DNA of 64,000 nt from Alkalibacillus haloalkaliphilus (lineage in GTDB: Bacteria; Bacillota; Bacilli; Bacillales; Alkalibacillaceae). Positions within the stretch are counted from its first letter, which is position 1. Each line of letters opens with the position of its first letter. Location: positions 248,001 through 312,000 of the forward strand of contig NZ_BJYA01000001.1 of the NCBI RefSeq assembly GCF_007991275.1, written 5' to 3'. A model generated the notes under the pieces. The model saw only the letters and a program-made list of their open reading frames with translations. It did not search any database and was not told the DNA's origin. Position numbers and translations under genes: made by a program. Of this stretch, positions 44,118-52,930 are shown in pieces.

Positions 44118-44274
44118 AAACATCACTTCCACTCTAATATTAGCCCTATTACAGGAACTGAGTTTGGTTAACTAACCTATACAAATATTAGAAAAGCACT
44201 ATTCTACTCTCACTTCATTTTGCTGTATCGAATTTAAATGATTCTTTCTTATTAATGGCAGACCAATCCCTTTC
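44112..44274. repeat. Duplicated segment, copy A (matches 44963-45119)
   Basis: About 160 bases nearly identical to 44963-45119. It covers the start region of the membrane-protein gene, the intergenic part with AACTGAGTTTGGTTAACT, and the last 23 or so codons of the 68-residue protein. In this copy the rest of that gene has been lost at about 44275. Confidence 0.85.
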
Positions 44275-44326
44275 TTCCCCTTTTTCTTCCGTAAAGTCTA
44301 TTATGTCGTTATGAAAATCAACTATT
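44206..44326 (-). pseudogene. Fused gene remnants at a duplication/deletion scar
   Basis: Bases 44326-44278 (minus strand) repeat the lipoprotein gene around VDYHNDIIDFTEEKGEE, here starting VDFHNDII with no start codon or lipobox. At about 44275 the sequence passes directly into the 3' end of the 68-residue-protein gene (DWSAINKKESFKF), whose 5' part is missing. The upstream border also joins intergenic DNA to the inside of the lipoprotein gene. So two deletions followed a tandem duplication. No functional product is expected. Confidence 0.8.
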
Positions 44327-44386
44327 TTGTAGTCTAACAATTTACTAATTTATACACGTAATTCATCGCTTGTTTAACCTAGAAAA

Positions 44387-44968
44387 TTACTTCTCCGCCA
44401 TAACCTCATCCATCTTCTTTGGTTTGATTAAGAGAACAGGTGCAACAAACCAACAACACAATGAGAAAAGAAAAGTATATAAAGAGGCTTGTAAAAGATC
44501 AGTAGTTTGAGAGTACAGGCTATCAGCATAAACACCTGACCCAAATATCAATAACATACTTGATAAAATGATATAAACCCTTCCTAGCCTCGTCTTATAA
44601 GGCTTATTTACACTTAGTGCAATCTCTTCAGAGAAAAGATAAGGAACTAGCAACATCGAAATAACAAGTAATACGCCGACCCAAAATGAAATTGAACCAT
44701 AAATAAATACTAAAAACGGTACTGCAAAAAAGATTGCAAATCCGTTTAACATTACAAAGCTAGCTAATGAAAAATACCTTCTACGCTGGTCCTTGTATAA
44801 CATCCATAAAATGAAATAAGAAATGCTACAAACGGTCGCAATAATTAAGTTTAGAATCAAAATACTCCAAGTTTCTAGAAACGCACTTGCAAGGACGGCA
44901 CATAGATACATCAATAATGATACTTGGATCACTTTACTTTCTTTTAAACTTAATTTGTGTTCAGCCAT
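44387..44968 (-). CDS. Multi-pass membrane protein, copy 2 of a duplicated pair
   Basis: About 193 residues, six predicted membrane segments, starting MAEHKLSLKESKVIQ. It is the paralogue of the protein at 43524-44117; divergence is spread along the length, so both copies are probably functional and have drifted since duplication. The start at 44968 matches copy 1. It lies downstream of the 68-residue protein on the same strand. Function unknown. Confidence 0.72.
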   Translation of the reverse strand: MAEHKLSLKESKVIQVSLLMYLCAVLASAFLETWSILILNLIIATVCSISYFILWMLYKDQRRRYFSLASFVMLNGFAIFFAVPFLVFIYGSISFWVGVLLVISMLLVPYLFSEEIALSVNKPYKTRLGRVYIILSSMLLIFGSGVYADSLYSQTTDLLQASLYTFLFSLCCWFVAPVLLIKPKKMDEVMAEK

Positions 44969-45049
44969 AAACATCACTTCCACTTTAATATTAGCCCTAT
45001 TACAGGAACTGAGTTTGGTTAACTAACCTATACAAATATTAGAAAAGCA

Positions 45050-45256
45050 CTATTCTATTCTCACTTCATTTTGTTGTATCGAATTTAAATGATTCTTTCT
45101 TATTAATGGCAGACCAATCCCTACTATAAAGGCAGTGTAAGGGAAACTTCCAGATCCACCTAACCAATCAATTACCGTCACCGGCACATAAATAATGTAA
45201 ATGAATAGCATTAAGATAAGATAAAACCTGCGCCAACGCTTCTCTGATTTAGACAT
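45050..45256 (-). CDS. Small two-helix membrane protein (68 aa)
   Basis: 68 residues with two hydrophobic segments (about 10-32 and 38-52) and charged ends. AAAGGAG lies 7 bases before the ATG. It follows the TadF-like gene by only 13 bases on the same strand, so it is likely the tail of the pilus operon. A second copy of its last 23 codons survives at 44206-44275. Family not recognised. Confidence 0.7.
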   Translation of the reverse strand: MSKSEKRWRRFYLILMLFIYIIYVPVTVIDWLGGSGSFPYTAFIVGIGLPLIRKNHLNSIQQNEVRIE

Positions 45257-45269
45257 GCGTAATCTCCTT

Positions 45270-45938
45270 TCAATGATCTAATGAAATAGTTGAACTAGAA
45301 CTGGGCCAAATCAATTCTAGAAAATTAATAGTAGGGCCGGCTGATTCTTGGTAAACATGTTCATTTATTTGACCGACTATACCGTCTAAAGATGTTGATT
45401 CAAACTCATTGGCAGCCCTTACATAAAAACGATTGTCACTTACGGTTAATACAGCACCATCTAAAACTCCGTTGTTTCTTTGAATAGTATTTCTTGCTTC
45501 ATTAATTACACTCGTTCTTACTTCTTCGTCTTGAAGTAAACCACTTAAAGTTGTTCTGACTATTGGCTCATTTAATTCTTCTGTTAACACTTGGTTAAAT
45601 GCCTCTATATTAATTTCATTTTGCGACCAACCTGTATAACCGCCTGAACTAGAAAGTTGGTCAACTCTGTCGGAGACTTTTTCATTGAAATCCTCGAAAA
45701 ATGCTAGTAAGGATCCTTCCAACGTCTCATCTTCATATTCATCTATAACCCTACTAACCTCTTCATAAAATACACTTGTCGCAGCCAAGCTTGCTTGTTG
45801 AACTGTAGTAGAGGATTGTTCTTTAGTAGCTAAAGCACTCGCCATGTTTATAACTAATATAAACATGACCATTATGATACTTAGCATCCCAAGAACGAAT
45901 ATGGCAATGTTTCCTCTTTCATTTAGATAATTTTTCAT
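45270..45938 (-). CDS. TadF/TadG-like pilus assembly protein
   Basis: 222 residues. The N terminus MKNYLNERGNIAIFVLGMLSIIMVMF is of the type IV pilin-like kind found in TadE/F/G proteins: a short basic leader with ERGN, then one hydrophobic helix. The remaining 190 residues are extracytoplasmic, acidic and unlike anything I know. The start shares a base with the TadE stop (TAATG). It probably acts as a minor pseudopilin. Assignment between TadF and TadG is uncertain. Confidence 0.65.
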   Translation of the reverse strand: MKNYLNERGNIAIFVLGMLSIIMVMFILVINMASALATKEQSSTTVQQASLAATSVFYEEVSRVIDEYEDETLEGSLLAFFEDFNEKVSDRVDQLSSSGGYTGWSQNEINIEAFNQVLTEELNEPIVRTTLSGLLQDEEVRTSVINEARNTIQRNNGVLDGAVLTVSDNRFYVRAANEFESTSLDGIVGQINEHVYQESAGPTINFLELIWPSSSSTISLDH

Positions 45939-46342
45939 TACTCAATCACCCGACCAGGGGCTGAAGTAGTGAAACTTATTGAGGGTGTACTCCAACCTAA
46001 AATCTCATCAGGTAAGAATATTAGACTTATACTCACATTGATGTCGGCGTCAAAGTTCTTTCCAGTTACATTAAGACTAGAAACTGAACCTTCTAAGTAA
46101 TCACCCGTTGATGTTAAAATTCGATTAGCTGCACTTGATGCTTCAGTAGAACTTTGTGTTACTGAATAAACCTTTGCGTACTCATTGGCAGCTGACTGAG
46201 CAACCAAATATCCGTTCACACCAACAATAAACTGAATTAATACAGCTAACAAAATCAACACAAGTGGAATGATCCCCAAAAATTCAATTGTAACTGATCC
46301 TTTGTCGTTTCTAACTAAGCTCTTAATTTTTCTCAGCCCCAT
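45938..46342 (-). CDS. tadE: TadE-like pseudopilin
   Basis: 134 residues. NDKGSVTIEFLGIIPLVLILL near residue 12 is the TadE N-terminal motif, with a prepilin-peptidase-like site at the Gly before SVTIEF (Glu at +5). One membrane helix is followed by a short extracytoplasmic domain (SAANEYAKVYSV onward). TadE proteins are minor pilins needed for Flp pilus formation. Coupled to the next gene. Confidence 0.82.
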   Translation of the reverse strand: MGLRKIKSLVRNDKGSVTIEFLGIIPLVLILLAVLIQFIVGVNGYLVAQSAANEYAKVYSVTQSSTEASSAANRILTSTGDYLEGSVSSLNVTGKNFDADINVSISLIFLPDEILGWSTPSISFTTSAPGRVIE

Positions 46343-46349
46343 AACATCA

Positions 46350-47192
46350 TCACCTAGTGTCCACCAAGATTGGTAATCTCAAGTCTTTCTTTAAATCTGG
46401 CAAAGCCTCTTTTTGATTGCTTAGAGCTAACTCTTTAAAAACTTCTTTATGCTCTGCTTCTGACAAATACTCAATATTTTTCACATGTGTTATTTGTTTT
46501 AAGTTCTCTTTTGCTTTTGTTTCTAAGTTAATTAATTCATTGATGTATGTTAGTAAACTATTATTAACTTGTTCTTTCATGGAGTTTGATTCATTAATTT
46601 GTTCACTTATAAATGAGGTCAGTTTTGATGCTTCCAGTATATTTCTTAATTGCTTAAACTGAGCATAATCAAGTTCTGCCAATAAACCTAGTAATTCATT
46701 AATATCAGTTTCATAAAACTTCTGACCTTCATTCGCTTTGTTCAAAAGGTATTTTTCACTCTCAGACATAATGTCATCATGTTTTTCCTGATATTTTTGA
46801 ACAGCCTTTATAGCATCTAAACATTGTATATATACTCTCTTATCAGATTCAGTTAATTCAATCTCTGATAATACTCTAATAATAAAATCCTGAACGGCTT
46901 TAAAACCTGCCATATTATTATCTTTTTTGTGTTTTCCATAAAAGATTGAATTTATAAAATTGTGTAAGTATGTTAATTTTTCAAAAGCTTCTTCAAGCTC
47001 ATCAATTGTTAAGTCGTTCTTTGTAGATACTACAGTGAGAGCACTTACTTTATTAGAAAATTTTGGACTGTAATAAACAACATAAAAGTCTTCTCCATTA
47101 AAGTTTAAATGGTTTGGTGATATTTTATAATTTTCAAATATGCGTTTTAACTCTTTAGTTTTTTGTACTATTAACTGATCTGTTACTTTCAA
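46350..47192 (-). CDS. Helical cytosolic partner protein 2 (280 aa, unknown)
   Basis: 280 residues without signal or membrane segment. It begins MKVTDQLIVQKTKELKRIFE and is paralogous along its length to the 278-residue protein at 48619-49455, sharing SPNHLNFNGEDFYVVYY-like and STKNDLTIDELEEAFEKL-like stretches, GQKFYETDI near residue 155 and a LSEAEHKEVFKE end. Mostly helical after an N-terminal alpha/beta part. The start is a TTG, supported by the paralogue's ATG at the same place and by a stop just upstream. Each copy follows a Trp-rich secreted protein gene, so a chaperone, adaptor or immunity role toward it is inferred. Confidence 0.75.
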   Translation of the reverse strand: MKVTDQLIVQKTKELKRIFENYKISPNHLNFNGEDFYVVYYSPKFSNKVSALTVVSTKNDLTIDELEEAFEKLTYLHNFINSIFYGKHKKDNNMAGFKAVQDFIIRVLSEIELTESDKRVYIQCLDAIKAVQKYQEKHDDIMSESEKYLLNKANEGQKFYETDINELLGLLAELDYAQFKQLRNILEASKLTSFISEQINESNSMKEQVNNSLLTYINELINLETKAKENLKQITHVKNIEYLSEAEHKEVFKELALSNQKEALPDLKKDLRLPILVDTR

Positions 47193-47214
47193 AGTAGTAC
47201 ATCATCCTTTCAAT

Positions 47215-48534
47215 TTAAGAAAACCACCCTTTAACTGTACTCCATGTCTTTTTGGCAGTATCTTTAGCTGAGTTTACCATTGCTTTACCCGTGTCCTTTA
47301 TATTACCTTTCCAATGATCTGCTACAAACCTTGTTCCTCGGGAGACTGCCCATAAACCTGCTCCAACTCCTATCATTATTCCACCAGCAGCTTGCATTCC
47401 TGGAACAACAGCTGTTACCATCCCCGCATTCATAAGAGTGTTCCCAACACCCTCGCCTACTCTCGCTGTTGCTGAGGTCATTTCCGCTCCTGAGGCGTTT
47501 TCACTAGTTAGAACATTATATGCCTCTACTGTACTAATTCCAGTGTCTATAGCAGAGAAGCCTGCACCAACTGCTGCAGCTGCAACATTTAGTTTAGATA
47601 GAGCCCCTACAGAAACTGGGTTTGGGTTAGATGTTCGTTGAGAGATAGAGGCCAAATCTTCAATACGATCTATACTCCCACGGTAAGCTTGACTATTTCG
47701 TATAGCTTGTTCATAAGACACAATATCAGCTGCTGTCCTTATTCCTTGCGCTGCATTGTACGTGTTTAATACATTATCCGCTGTATCTAACGCTACGTTG
47801 TTATCTATCCCAAGCCTTAAACCATTAACAAATATATTTGACCTATAACCAATCCCATAGTTCCTAGATTGATTGTAATTCCTATCAGTCATATTCTGAT
47901 GAGTGTCCAGATGACCCATTAGGTCTACTTGCCCCATTAGAACATCATTAACTAAAAACTTGCCTACATCATATGAGCTAGGGTCAATAGACGTGTCTTG
48001 AGGATTATAACCATTGTACCCCCAAGGCGGGATACTATTTTCATTGCCAGAAAAACCTGTATTCCTCCATGAATCGCCACTCATCTCACCCATCGAAAAA
48101 TCGTTGCCAGCCCATGGTGAACCTTGAGTTGGATCTCCTACAAAACCATCATTAGACCAAGGTTCCCCGTTCATTCCGGGCTGTGACCACCCATTCAAGT
48201 ACCAAGGGGAGAGCTGCCAATCATACCCTGACCAAGAACCATCATTATTAAAGCCATCTTGGTTCCAAGGATTCCCTTCTCCTGTTTCACCCTCCCAAGG
48301 TGTGCCGTCTATAGGGTTGCTTTCCCAAGGCGTTCCTTCAGTTTCACTACCTTCCCAATCTTCACCTTGCCACTGAAATTGTGAACCGTCCCACGGATCA
48401 CCCTCCCATGGATTACCTTCCCAGTCTTCACCGCTCCAAGGTCCAACTGCATGAACAACTGGTGTAATAAGGGGATGTAAAACTAGCAAAACTGCTATAA
48501 AAGCCAGAATTACTCTTTTAAACAATCTACCCAT
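47215..48534 (-). CDS. Secreted Trp/Gly-rich repeat protein 2 with Gly-zipper C terminus
   Basis: About 439 residues; family not recognised. A signal peptide (about 1-30, ending near VVHAVGPW) is followed by about 145 residues of degenerate repeats of the kind EGxPWEGDPWDG, holding about 17 Trp and many Gly, Asp, Glu, Pro and Asn. A middle part (190-300) is mixed. The end (about 305-410) has Gly/Ala-rich hydrophobic stretches (GALSKLNVAAAAVGAGFSAI; GGIMIGVGAGLWAV) like glycine-zipper or pore-forming segments, then an amphipathic KDTAKKTWSTVKGWFS tail. The ATG at 48534 follows AAGGTG. It is paralogous to the protein at 49471-50703. Confidence 0.72.
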   Translation of the reverse strand: MGRLFKRVILAFIAVLLVLHPLITPVVHAVGPWSGEDWEGNPWEGDPWDGSQFQWQGEDWEGSETEGTPWESNPIDGTPWEGETGEGNPWNQDGFNNDGSWSGYDWQLSPWYLNGWSQPGMNGEPWSNDGFVGDPTQGSPWAGNDFSMGEMSGDSWRNTGFSGNENSIPPWGYNGYNPQDTSIDPSSYDVGKFLVNDVLMGQVDLMGHLDTHQNMTDRNYNQSRNYGIGYRSNIFVNGLRLGIDNNVALDTADNVLNTYNAAQGIRTAADIVSYEQAIRNSQAYRGSIDRIEDLASISQRTSNPNPVSVGALSKLNVAAAAVGAGFSAIDTGISTVEAYNVLTSENASGAEMTSATARVGEGVGNTLMNAGMVTAVVPGMQAAGGIMIGVGAGLWAVSRGTRFVADHWKGNIKDTGKAMVNSAKDTAKKTWSTVKGWFS

Positions 48535-48618
48535 TTTACGCACCTTCTTCTTTATAATTTAAGTTCGTTTTCCATTTGAACTTATTTAAAAGGTTGAATA
48601 AGTATTATGGTGGTTTCA

Positions 48619-49455
48619 CTAATTCTTTAATTCTATATTTCTTAAATCTTTCTTTAATTTTGGGAAATACTTCTTTTGATTGTTAATGGCTGACTCTTTG
48701 AAAAGCCGTTTGTGCTCCTCTTCCGTCAAAGATTCCATATGATCAACACGTTTTAGTTCTTTTAAATTTCTCTTGGCTTCCACTTCACCTCTTACTATTA
48801 ACCTTATATAAAAAGCTACATCTCGATCCATATACTTTTTAATCTCAGGTTGTTGCTTTTTGACCTTTTTAGCCTGCTTAAGTAACTTAGCAGCATCTAG
48901 TGACGCTTTCACTTGGTAATATTGAATATAATCAAGATCTGCCATTACTTCTAAGACATAATCAATATCAGATTCATAAAACTTCTGACCTGTTTCCGAT
49001 TTGTCATCTAAATAATCTCGATAACTATACATAACGCGATCGTGATCACTTTGGCACTGTTGAACTTGTTTTAATGCTTGGGAACACTGTTCAAATAACT
49101 TCTTGTTACTTTCAGTTAAATTAACATTAGATAGTACTTTCTCGACAAAATCCTGCGTCGCTTTAAAGCCTTGCATGTTACTTCCTAACTTAAATTCCCC
49201 TTCTAAGGCTGAGGTGATAAAATTTAGTAAGTAGACCAATTTTTCATATGCAGAATTAACTTCTTCACTGCTTAAGCTGCTTTTTGTGGAAACCACAGCT
49301 GATCCATTAGCTCTTTTAATTAACTTGGTTTGAAAAAAAGTAATATAAAAATCTTTTCCATTTATGTTTATATGATTTGGAGAAATGCTGTAATTTTCAT
49401 AAAACTTCTTGTATTTTTCCGTTTTATTTATAATCAAACTATCAGTAACTTTCAT
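48619..49455 (-). CDS. Helical cytosolic partner protein 1 (278 aa, unknown)
   Basis: 278 residues with no signal or membrane segment, starting MKVTDSLIINKTEKYKKFYE. It is the paralogue of the 280-residue protein at 46350-47192 and likewise lies 15 bases after a Trp-rich protein gene. Landmarks are SPNHININGKDFYITFF near residue 24, GQKFYESDI near 157 and SLTEEEHKRLFKE near the end; the middle (195-235) is very Lys-rich. Function unknown; the fixed pairing suggests a physical partner of the secreted protein. Confidence 0.75.
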   Translation of the reverse strand: MKVTDSLIINKTEKYKKFYENYSISPNHININGKDFYITFFQTKLIKRANGSAVVSTKSSLSSEEVNSAYEKLVYLLNFITSALEGEFKLGSNMQGFKATQDFVEKVLSNVNLTESNKKLFEQCSQALKQVQQCQSDHDRVMYSYRDYLDDKSETGQKFYESDIDYVLEVMADLDYIQYYQVKASLDAAKLLKQAKKVKKQQPEIKKYMDRDVAFYIRLIVRGEVEAKRNLKELKRVDHMESLTEEEHKRLFKESAINNQKKYFPKLKKDLRNIELKN

Positions 49456-49470
49456 GAAATCGACCTCTCT

Positions 49471-50703
49471 TTAACTAAACCAGCCTTTGACGGTATTAAA
49501 CGTACTTTTCACCTTATCTGCAGTTTTACTTGCGATAGCTTTACCAGTATCTTTAATGTTTCCTTTCCAATGGTCAGCTAAAAATCGCGTTGTACGAGAG
49601 GCTAACAACAATCCCCCGCCACCAACTAGTAAAAACCCCGCAAAAGGCTGCAGAGCAGGTACTGCTGCAGCCACAACACCTGCGCTTAACATGGCATTTC
49701 CAGCGGACTCTCCAACTCTAGCTGTTGTTGACACCTTCTCAGAATAAGGGTCATTACTCGTAAGTGATTTATAAGCCTCTACACTGTTTACTCCTGTATC
49801 TATCACTGAAAAGCCTGTTCCAACCGCTGAAGCCACTACATTCAATTTTGATAGAGCACCTACAGCAGCTGGGTGTGGGCTAGCCCTTTTAGTATTTTTA
49901 TCTCTGGAATTGGATGCAATATCACTTAATTGATCTGCTTTCCTTTGCATGCTCTGGGTCCTAGTCCCAGCCTTCTGGTCATACCTCCTTATATCACGAG
50001 AAGCTTTGATTCCCTGTGCTGCATTAACTGAGTTTTCTATGTCGTGAGCAGCATTTATTGCGTGATTGTCTCCCACCCATAGGTTCAAGCCATTTATCAT
50101 AATGTTTGTTTTAAACCTCAGTCCATATGAAGGAGAAGAGTTATAATTCATCCGATTCATATTATCATGTGTAATGTTATCTCCTACAAGCTCAGCTCCA
50201 CTCATTAAAACATCGTCAACAACATACTTCCCTATATCGTATGGACTGATATTTTTTGAATTTGAATCAGCTTCACCATGATCTTCAATTCTAAAAGATC
50301 CTTCATTAGTCCATGATAAGCCTTGGCTTTGGTCTCCTGTAAAACCATCCCTGGACCATGGATCACCCATAATCCCTGGATGTGACCAACTATTCAAGTA
50401 CCAAGTGGAGAGCTGCCAATGGTTCCCTGACCAGGAACCACCATTATTAAATCCATCTTGATTCCAAGTGTGCCCTTCTTCTGTTTCACCTTCCCAGGGT
50501 GTACCCCCAGTTTCACTGCTTTCCCAAGGCTTTCCTTGCCACTGTAGTTCTGAACTATCCCACGGATCACCTTCCCATGGACTACCTTCCCAGGATTCAC
50601 CACTCCAAGGCTCAACTGCATAAACAAGTGATGTTACAATTGGATGTAGTGCAAGTAAAATAATTATTAATGAAAGAATGACCTTCTTTAACAAATTACC
50701 CAT
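49471..50703 (-). CDS. Secreted Trp/Gly-rich repeat protein 1 with Gly-zipper C terminus
   Basis: About 410 residues, paralogue of the protein at 47215-48534. A signal peptide (ending near LVYAVEPW) precedes about 110 residues of EGSPWEGDPWDS-like repeats with about 14 Trp. The C-terminal third again holds GALSKLNVVASAVGTGFSVI, a Gly-rich hydrophobic part (FAGFLLVGGGGLLLA) and the tail KDTGKA...TFNTVKGWFS. The repeat part is shorter than in copy 2. The conserved GGTGCGTAAAATGGG around both starts favours the ATG at 50703 with a GTG three codons earlier as alternative. Not a WXG100 protein: far too long and with a cleavable signal. Confidence 0.72.
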   Translation of the reverse strand: MGNLLKKVILSLIIILLALHPIVTSLVYAVEPWSGESWEGSPWEGDPWDSSELQWQGKPWESSETGGTPWEGETEEGHTWNQDGFNNGGSWSGNHWQLSTWYLNSWSHPGIMGDPWSRDGFTGDQSQGLSWTNEGSFRIEDHGEADSNSKNISPYDIGKYVVDDVLMSGAELVGDNITHDNMNRMNYNSSPSYGLRFKTNIMINGLNLWVGDNHAINAAHDIENSVNAAQGIKASRDIRRYDQKAGTRTQSMQRKADQLSDIASNSRDKNTKRASPHPAAVGALSKLNVVASAVGTGFSVIDTGVNSVEAYKSLTSNDPYSEKVSTTARVGESAGNAMLSAGVVAAAVPALQPFAGFLLVGGGGLLLASRTTRFLADHWKGNIKDTGKAIASKTADKVKSTFNTVKGWFS

Positions 50704-50719
50704 TTTACGCACCTACTCC

Positions 50720-51436
50720 TTAAGAAATTTTCCTTTCATCCTGAACTTCCAAAGTAGCTAAAGTTTCTCTCCATTTTAAAATCAATGAAGTCATATACAT
50801 TATTAGAAATGGAAAAACAATTAGGTTTAGTGCTATTTGTGTTATGACTTGTGCTGCAAATGATGGTGTTATAGTGAATAACTGAAACGTGACAAAAATA
50901 CCGAATAAAAGTTCTGCTAATCCAAACAAACTAAGGATTAGAAATATCTTAATAAAATGCTTCTTTCCAACTCGGAGACCTTCTTTAAAAGACTTCCATA
51001 CTGACTTTTCGTCAAACATGCTTATATAAGGTACAGGAAATACTAATGAAAGAAAGATTAAGCCTGGAAGTATTAAAAGTGCAAAACCAATTGTGCTAAT
51101 GATTGCTACTAAACATGCAAATATAAACACTGAAAATCCATTTACAAGAAAATGATAGATTGTGTTTCTAAGGTTGTTCTCAACTCCAACATGCTCGTTA
51201 TACACGAAGCGAATATATGGAGCTTGAGCATACAGGAAAAATAATAAAGTAATTAGGCCATAATAAATATCTGCCACAGAATAACCACTTGCAAATGAAG
51301 GTGTTATCGCATATATATAGTTCGTAATAAACGAATGTAATAGTAATAATGGCAAAGTTGTAGTTAGCATTATTACTAATACCTTTTCAAATCTTCCAGT
51401 ATAGATCTCCCATGTGTTTCTAAAAGGTTTATCCAT
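50720..51436 (-). CDS. Polytopic membrane protein of the Tad locus
   Basis: About 238 residues with six predicted membrane segments, starting MDKPFRNTWEIYTGRFEKV. Layout and phrases such as LPGLIFLSLVFPVPY with a following KSFKEGLRVGKKHF segment resemble the DUF975/YciC-like group of unknown function. The start at 51436 follows GGAGAGAT; the frame runs back to 51481. It lies between the VWA lipoprotein and the first Trp-rich protein, so a part in their export or insertion is possible. Confidence 0.65.
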   Translation of the reverse strand: MDKPFRNTWEIYTGRFEKVLVIMLTTTLPLLLLHSFITNYIYAITPSFASGYSVADIYYGLITLLFFLYAQAPYIRFVYNEHVGVENNLRNTIYHFLVNGFSVFIFACLVAIISTIGFALLILPGLIFLSLVFPVPYISMFDEKSVWKSFKEGLRVGKKHFIKIFLILSLFGLAELLFGIFVTFQLFTITPSFAAQVITQIALNLIVFPFLIMYMTSLILKWRETLATLEVQDERKIS

Positions 51437-51491
51437 GTATATCTCTCCATCATTTATTGGTAGAAGGTGAGACATGCTCACCTTCTATAGC

Positions 51492-52904
51492 CTAATTACT
51501 AGACTCAGTTTCTCTCTCAAACGTTTCATCAATGGATTGTCTTGCCTCCTCGATTGTTTGTTCACTAAGTTCATCAAGACTTTTTTCCAATCGATCAATG
51601 GATTCGTTAATTTCATCGAATGTTTCGTCTAACAGTTCATTTAACTCTCGCCTTTGCTCTCTTGTGAAAAATCCTAAGTTCCCTGCAACATTAATTAATC
51701 TTGTTAAATTATTCTTTGTAGAACGAGCTCTTGCATTCCACTCATTCATAACACTTAAAATATCAAAATAGTGATCAATACTTAACGAATCAACATCTCT
51801 CATAGCATCCACTTTCCATTCTTCCCAAGCTTTTAATACTTCTTCAGCACGTTCAAACTCTTTCTTCAACTCATCTTCATCTCGTGCTGTCGCAAAAATC
51901 CCATCCGTTACTTCTGCCATTTCTTCTAATTGCCTTTGGGCTTCCGCATCTGTATGGAAACCTATAATATTTATAATCGGTTGAGCGTTTGATTCCGCTA
52001 ATGATTGAGCGACTTTAACCGGATCACCATCACACGTTTCAATTCCATCACTAACTACGTATATTAAGTTTGTATGATTACTAGCGTCATACTCAGCTAA
52101 AGCTTCTCGGGATTGTTCTAATGCACCTGCTAATGGTGTCCAGCCCCTTGGTTCAAATTGATTGAGAGCTTCTTGAAATTCCGTCTCATCATAAGGTGCA
52201 AACCCATAAACTTGCTCAATTCCTGCACATGAGAGTTCTTTATCACTGGCTGAACTCGAACCTTCATGACCGTATACTCGCAAAGAAACATTAGCTGCCT
52301 CTGGCACTTCAGCCATAAAACTCTGAATCGCTTCCTTAGCGATATCCATTTGTGTTCGATTTCCTACATATGCTCCCATACTCCCACTTGCATCAAGGAG
52401 GACTTCTACATTGTAATTCTCCTTGAAATGAAATTTTTCATCAGGTAAATCAGGAGAACCAAATGAAGAAAACTCCCATTTTTTCACTGCATCCTCAGGG
52501 TTAGGATAGTTTTCGGCAACAAGTGAATACAAATAGCGTAAATATAATTCATACTCTTCATCAGACGGATTGTCGCTCATAGAGCCTAGACTATCCATCT
52601 TTTCGGTAACTTCCTCTTCCATATCCCACAGGTTATCAGCCCGTTCAAAAGGTCCACCTGTCTGTGTAGCTAAACCTTTTATATCAGTAGGTATTGGATC
52701 AATATCATCTAATTTGACTACATCTTCCTGACTTTCTGATGAAGTATCTTCATGGTTCTCTTCATCTTGATCTTCAACAACTTCAGCTACGACATCTTCC
52801 TCCTCTTCAGCTTCATCAGCTGGAGAGACTTCCTCTTCTCCTCCAAAGCAAGCTGTAAGAGAAACTACTATTACTAGTATTAGTATAGTTCGTAACAGTT
52901 TCAT
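51492..52904 (-). CDS. von Willebrand A domain lipoprotein 2
   Basis: 470 residues. Signal MKLLRTILILVIVVSLTAC with lipobox, a very acidic linker (residues 24-70), then a helical part, and a VWA domain from about 165 with the MIDAS motif LLDASGSMGAY and VVSDGIETCDG. The last 120 residues are helical coiled coil. VWA domains bind ligands through a metal ion; in pilus loci they often serve as adhesins. It is the near twin of the protein encoded upstream, with the VWA core almost identical. GAAGGTGA lies before the ATG. Confidence 0.85.
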   Translation of the reverse strand: MKLLRTILILVIVVSLTACFGGEEEVSPADEAEEEEDVVAEVVEDQDEENHEDTSSESQEDVVKLDDIDPIPTDIKGLATQTGGPFERADNLWDMEEEVTEKMDSLGSMSDNPSDEEYELYLRYLYSLVAENYPNPEDAVKKWEFSSFGSPDLPDEKFHFKENYNVEVLLDASGSMGAYVGNRTQMDIAKEAIQSFMAEVPEAANVSLRVYGHEGSSSASDKELSCAGIEQVYGFAPYDETEFQEALNQFEPRGWTPLAGALEQSREALAEYDASNHTNLIYVVSDGIETCDGDPVKVAQSLAESNAQPIINIIGFHTDAEAQRQLEEMAEVTDGIFATARDEDELKKEFERAEEVLKAWEEWKVDAMRDVDSLSIDHYFDILSVMNEWNARARSTKNNLTRLINVAGNLGFFTREQRRELNELLDETFDEINESIDRLEKSLDELSEQTIEEARQSIDETFERETESSN

Positions 52905-52930
52905 AAGATTTTCACCTTCATATTTAGAAT

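Noticed and set aside
47215-50703. WXG100/LXG-type type VII secretion substrates
   Set aside because: The proteins have cleavable Sec signals, many Trp in repeats in place of a single WXG turn, and no ESX ATPase is nearby.
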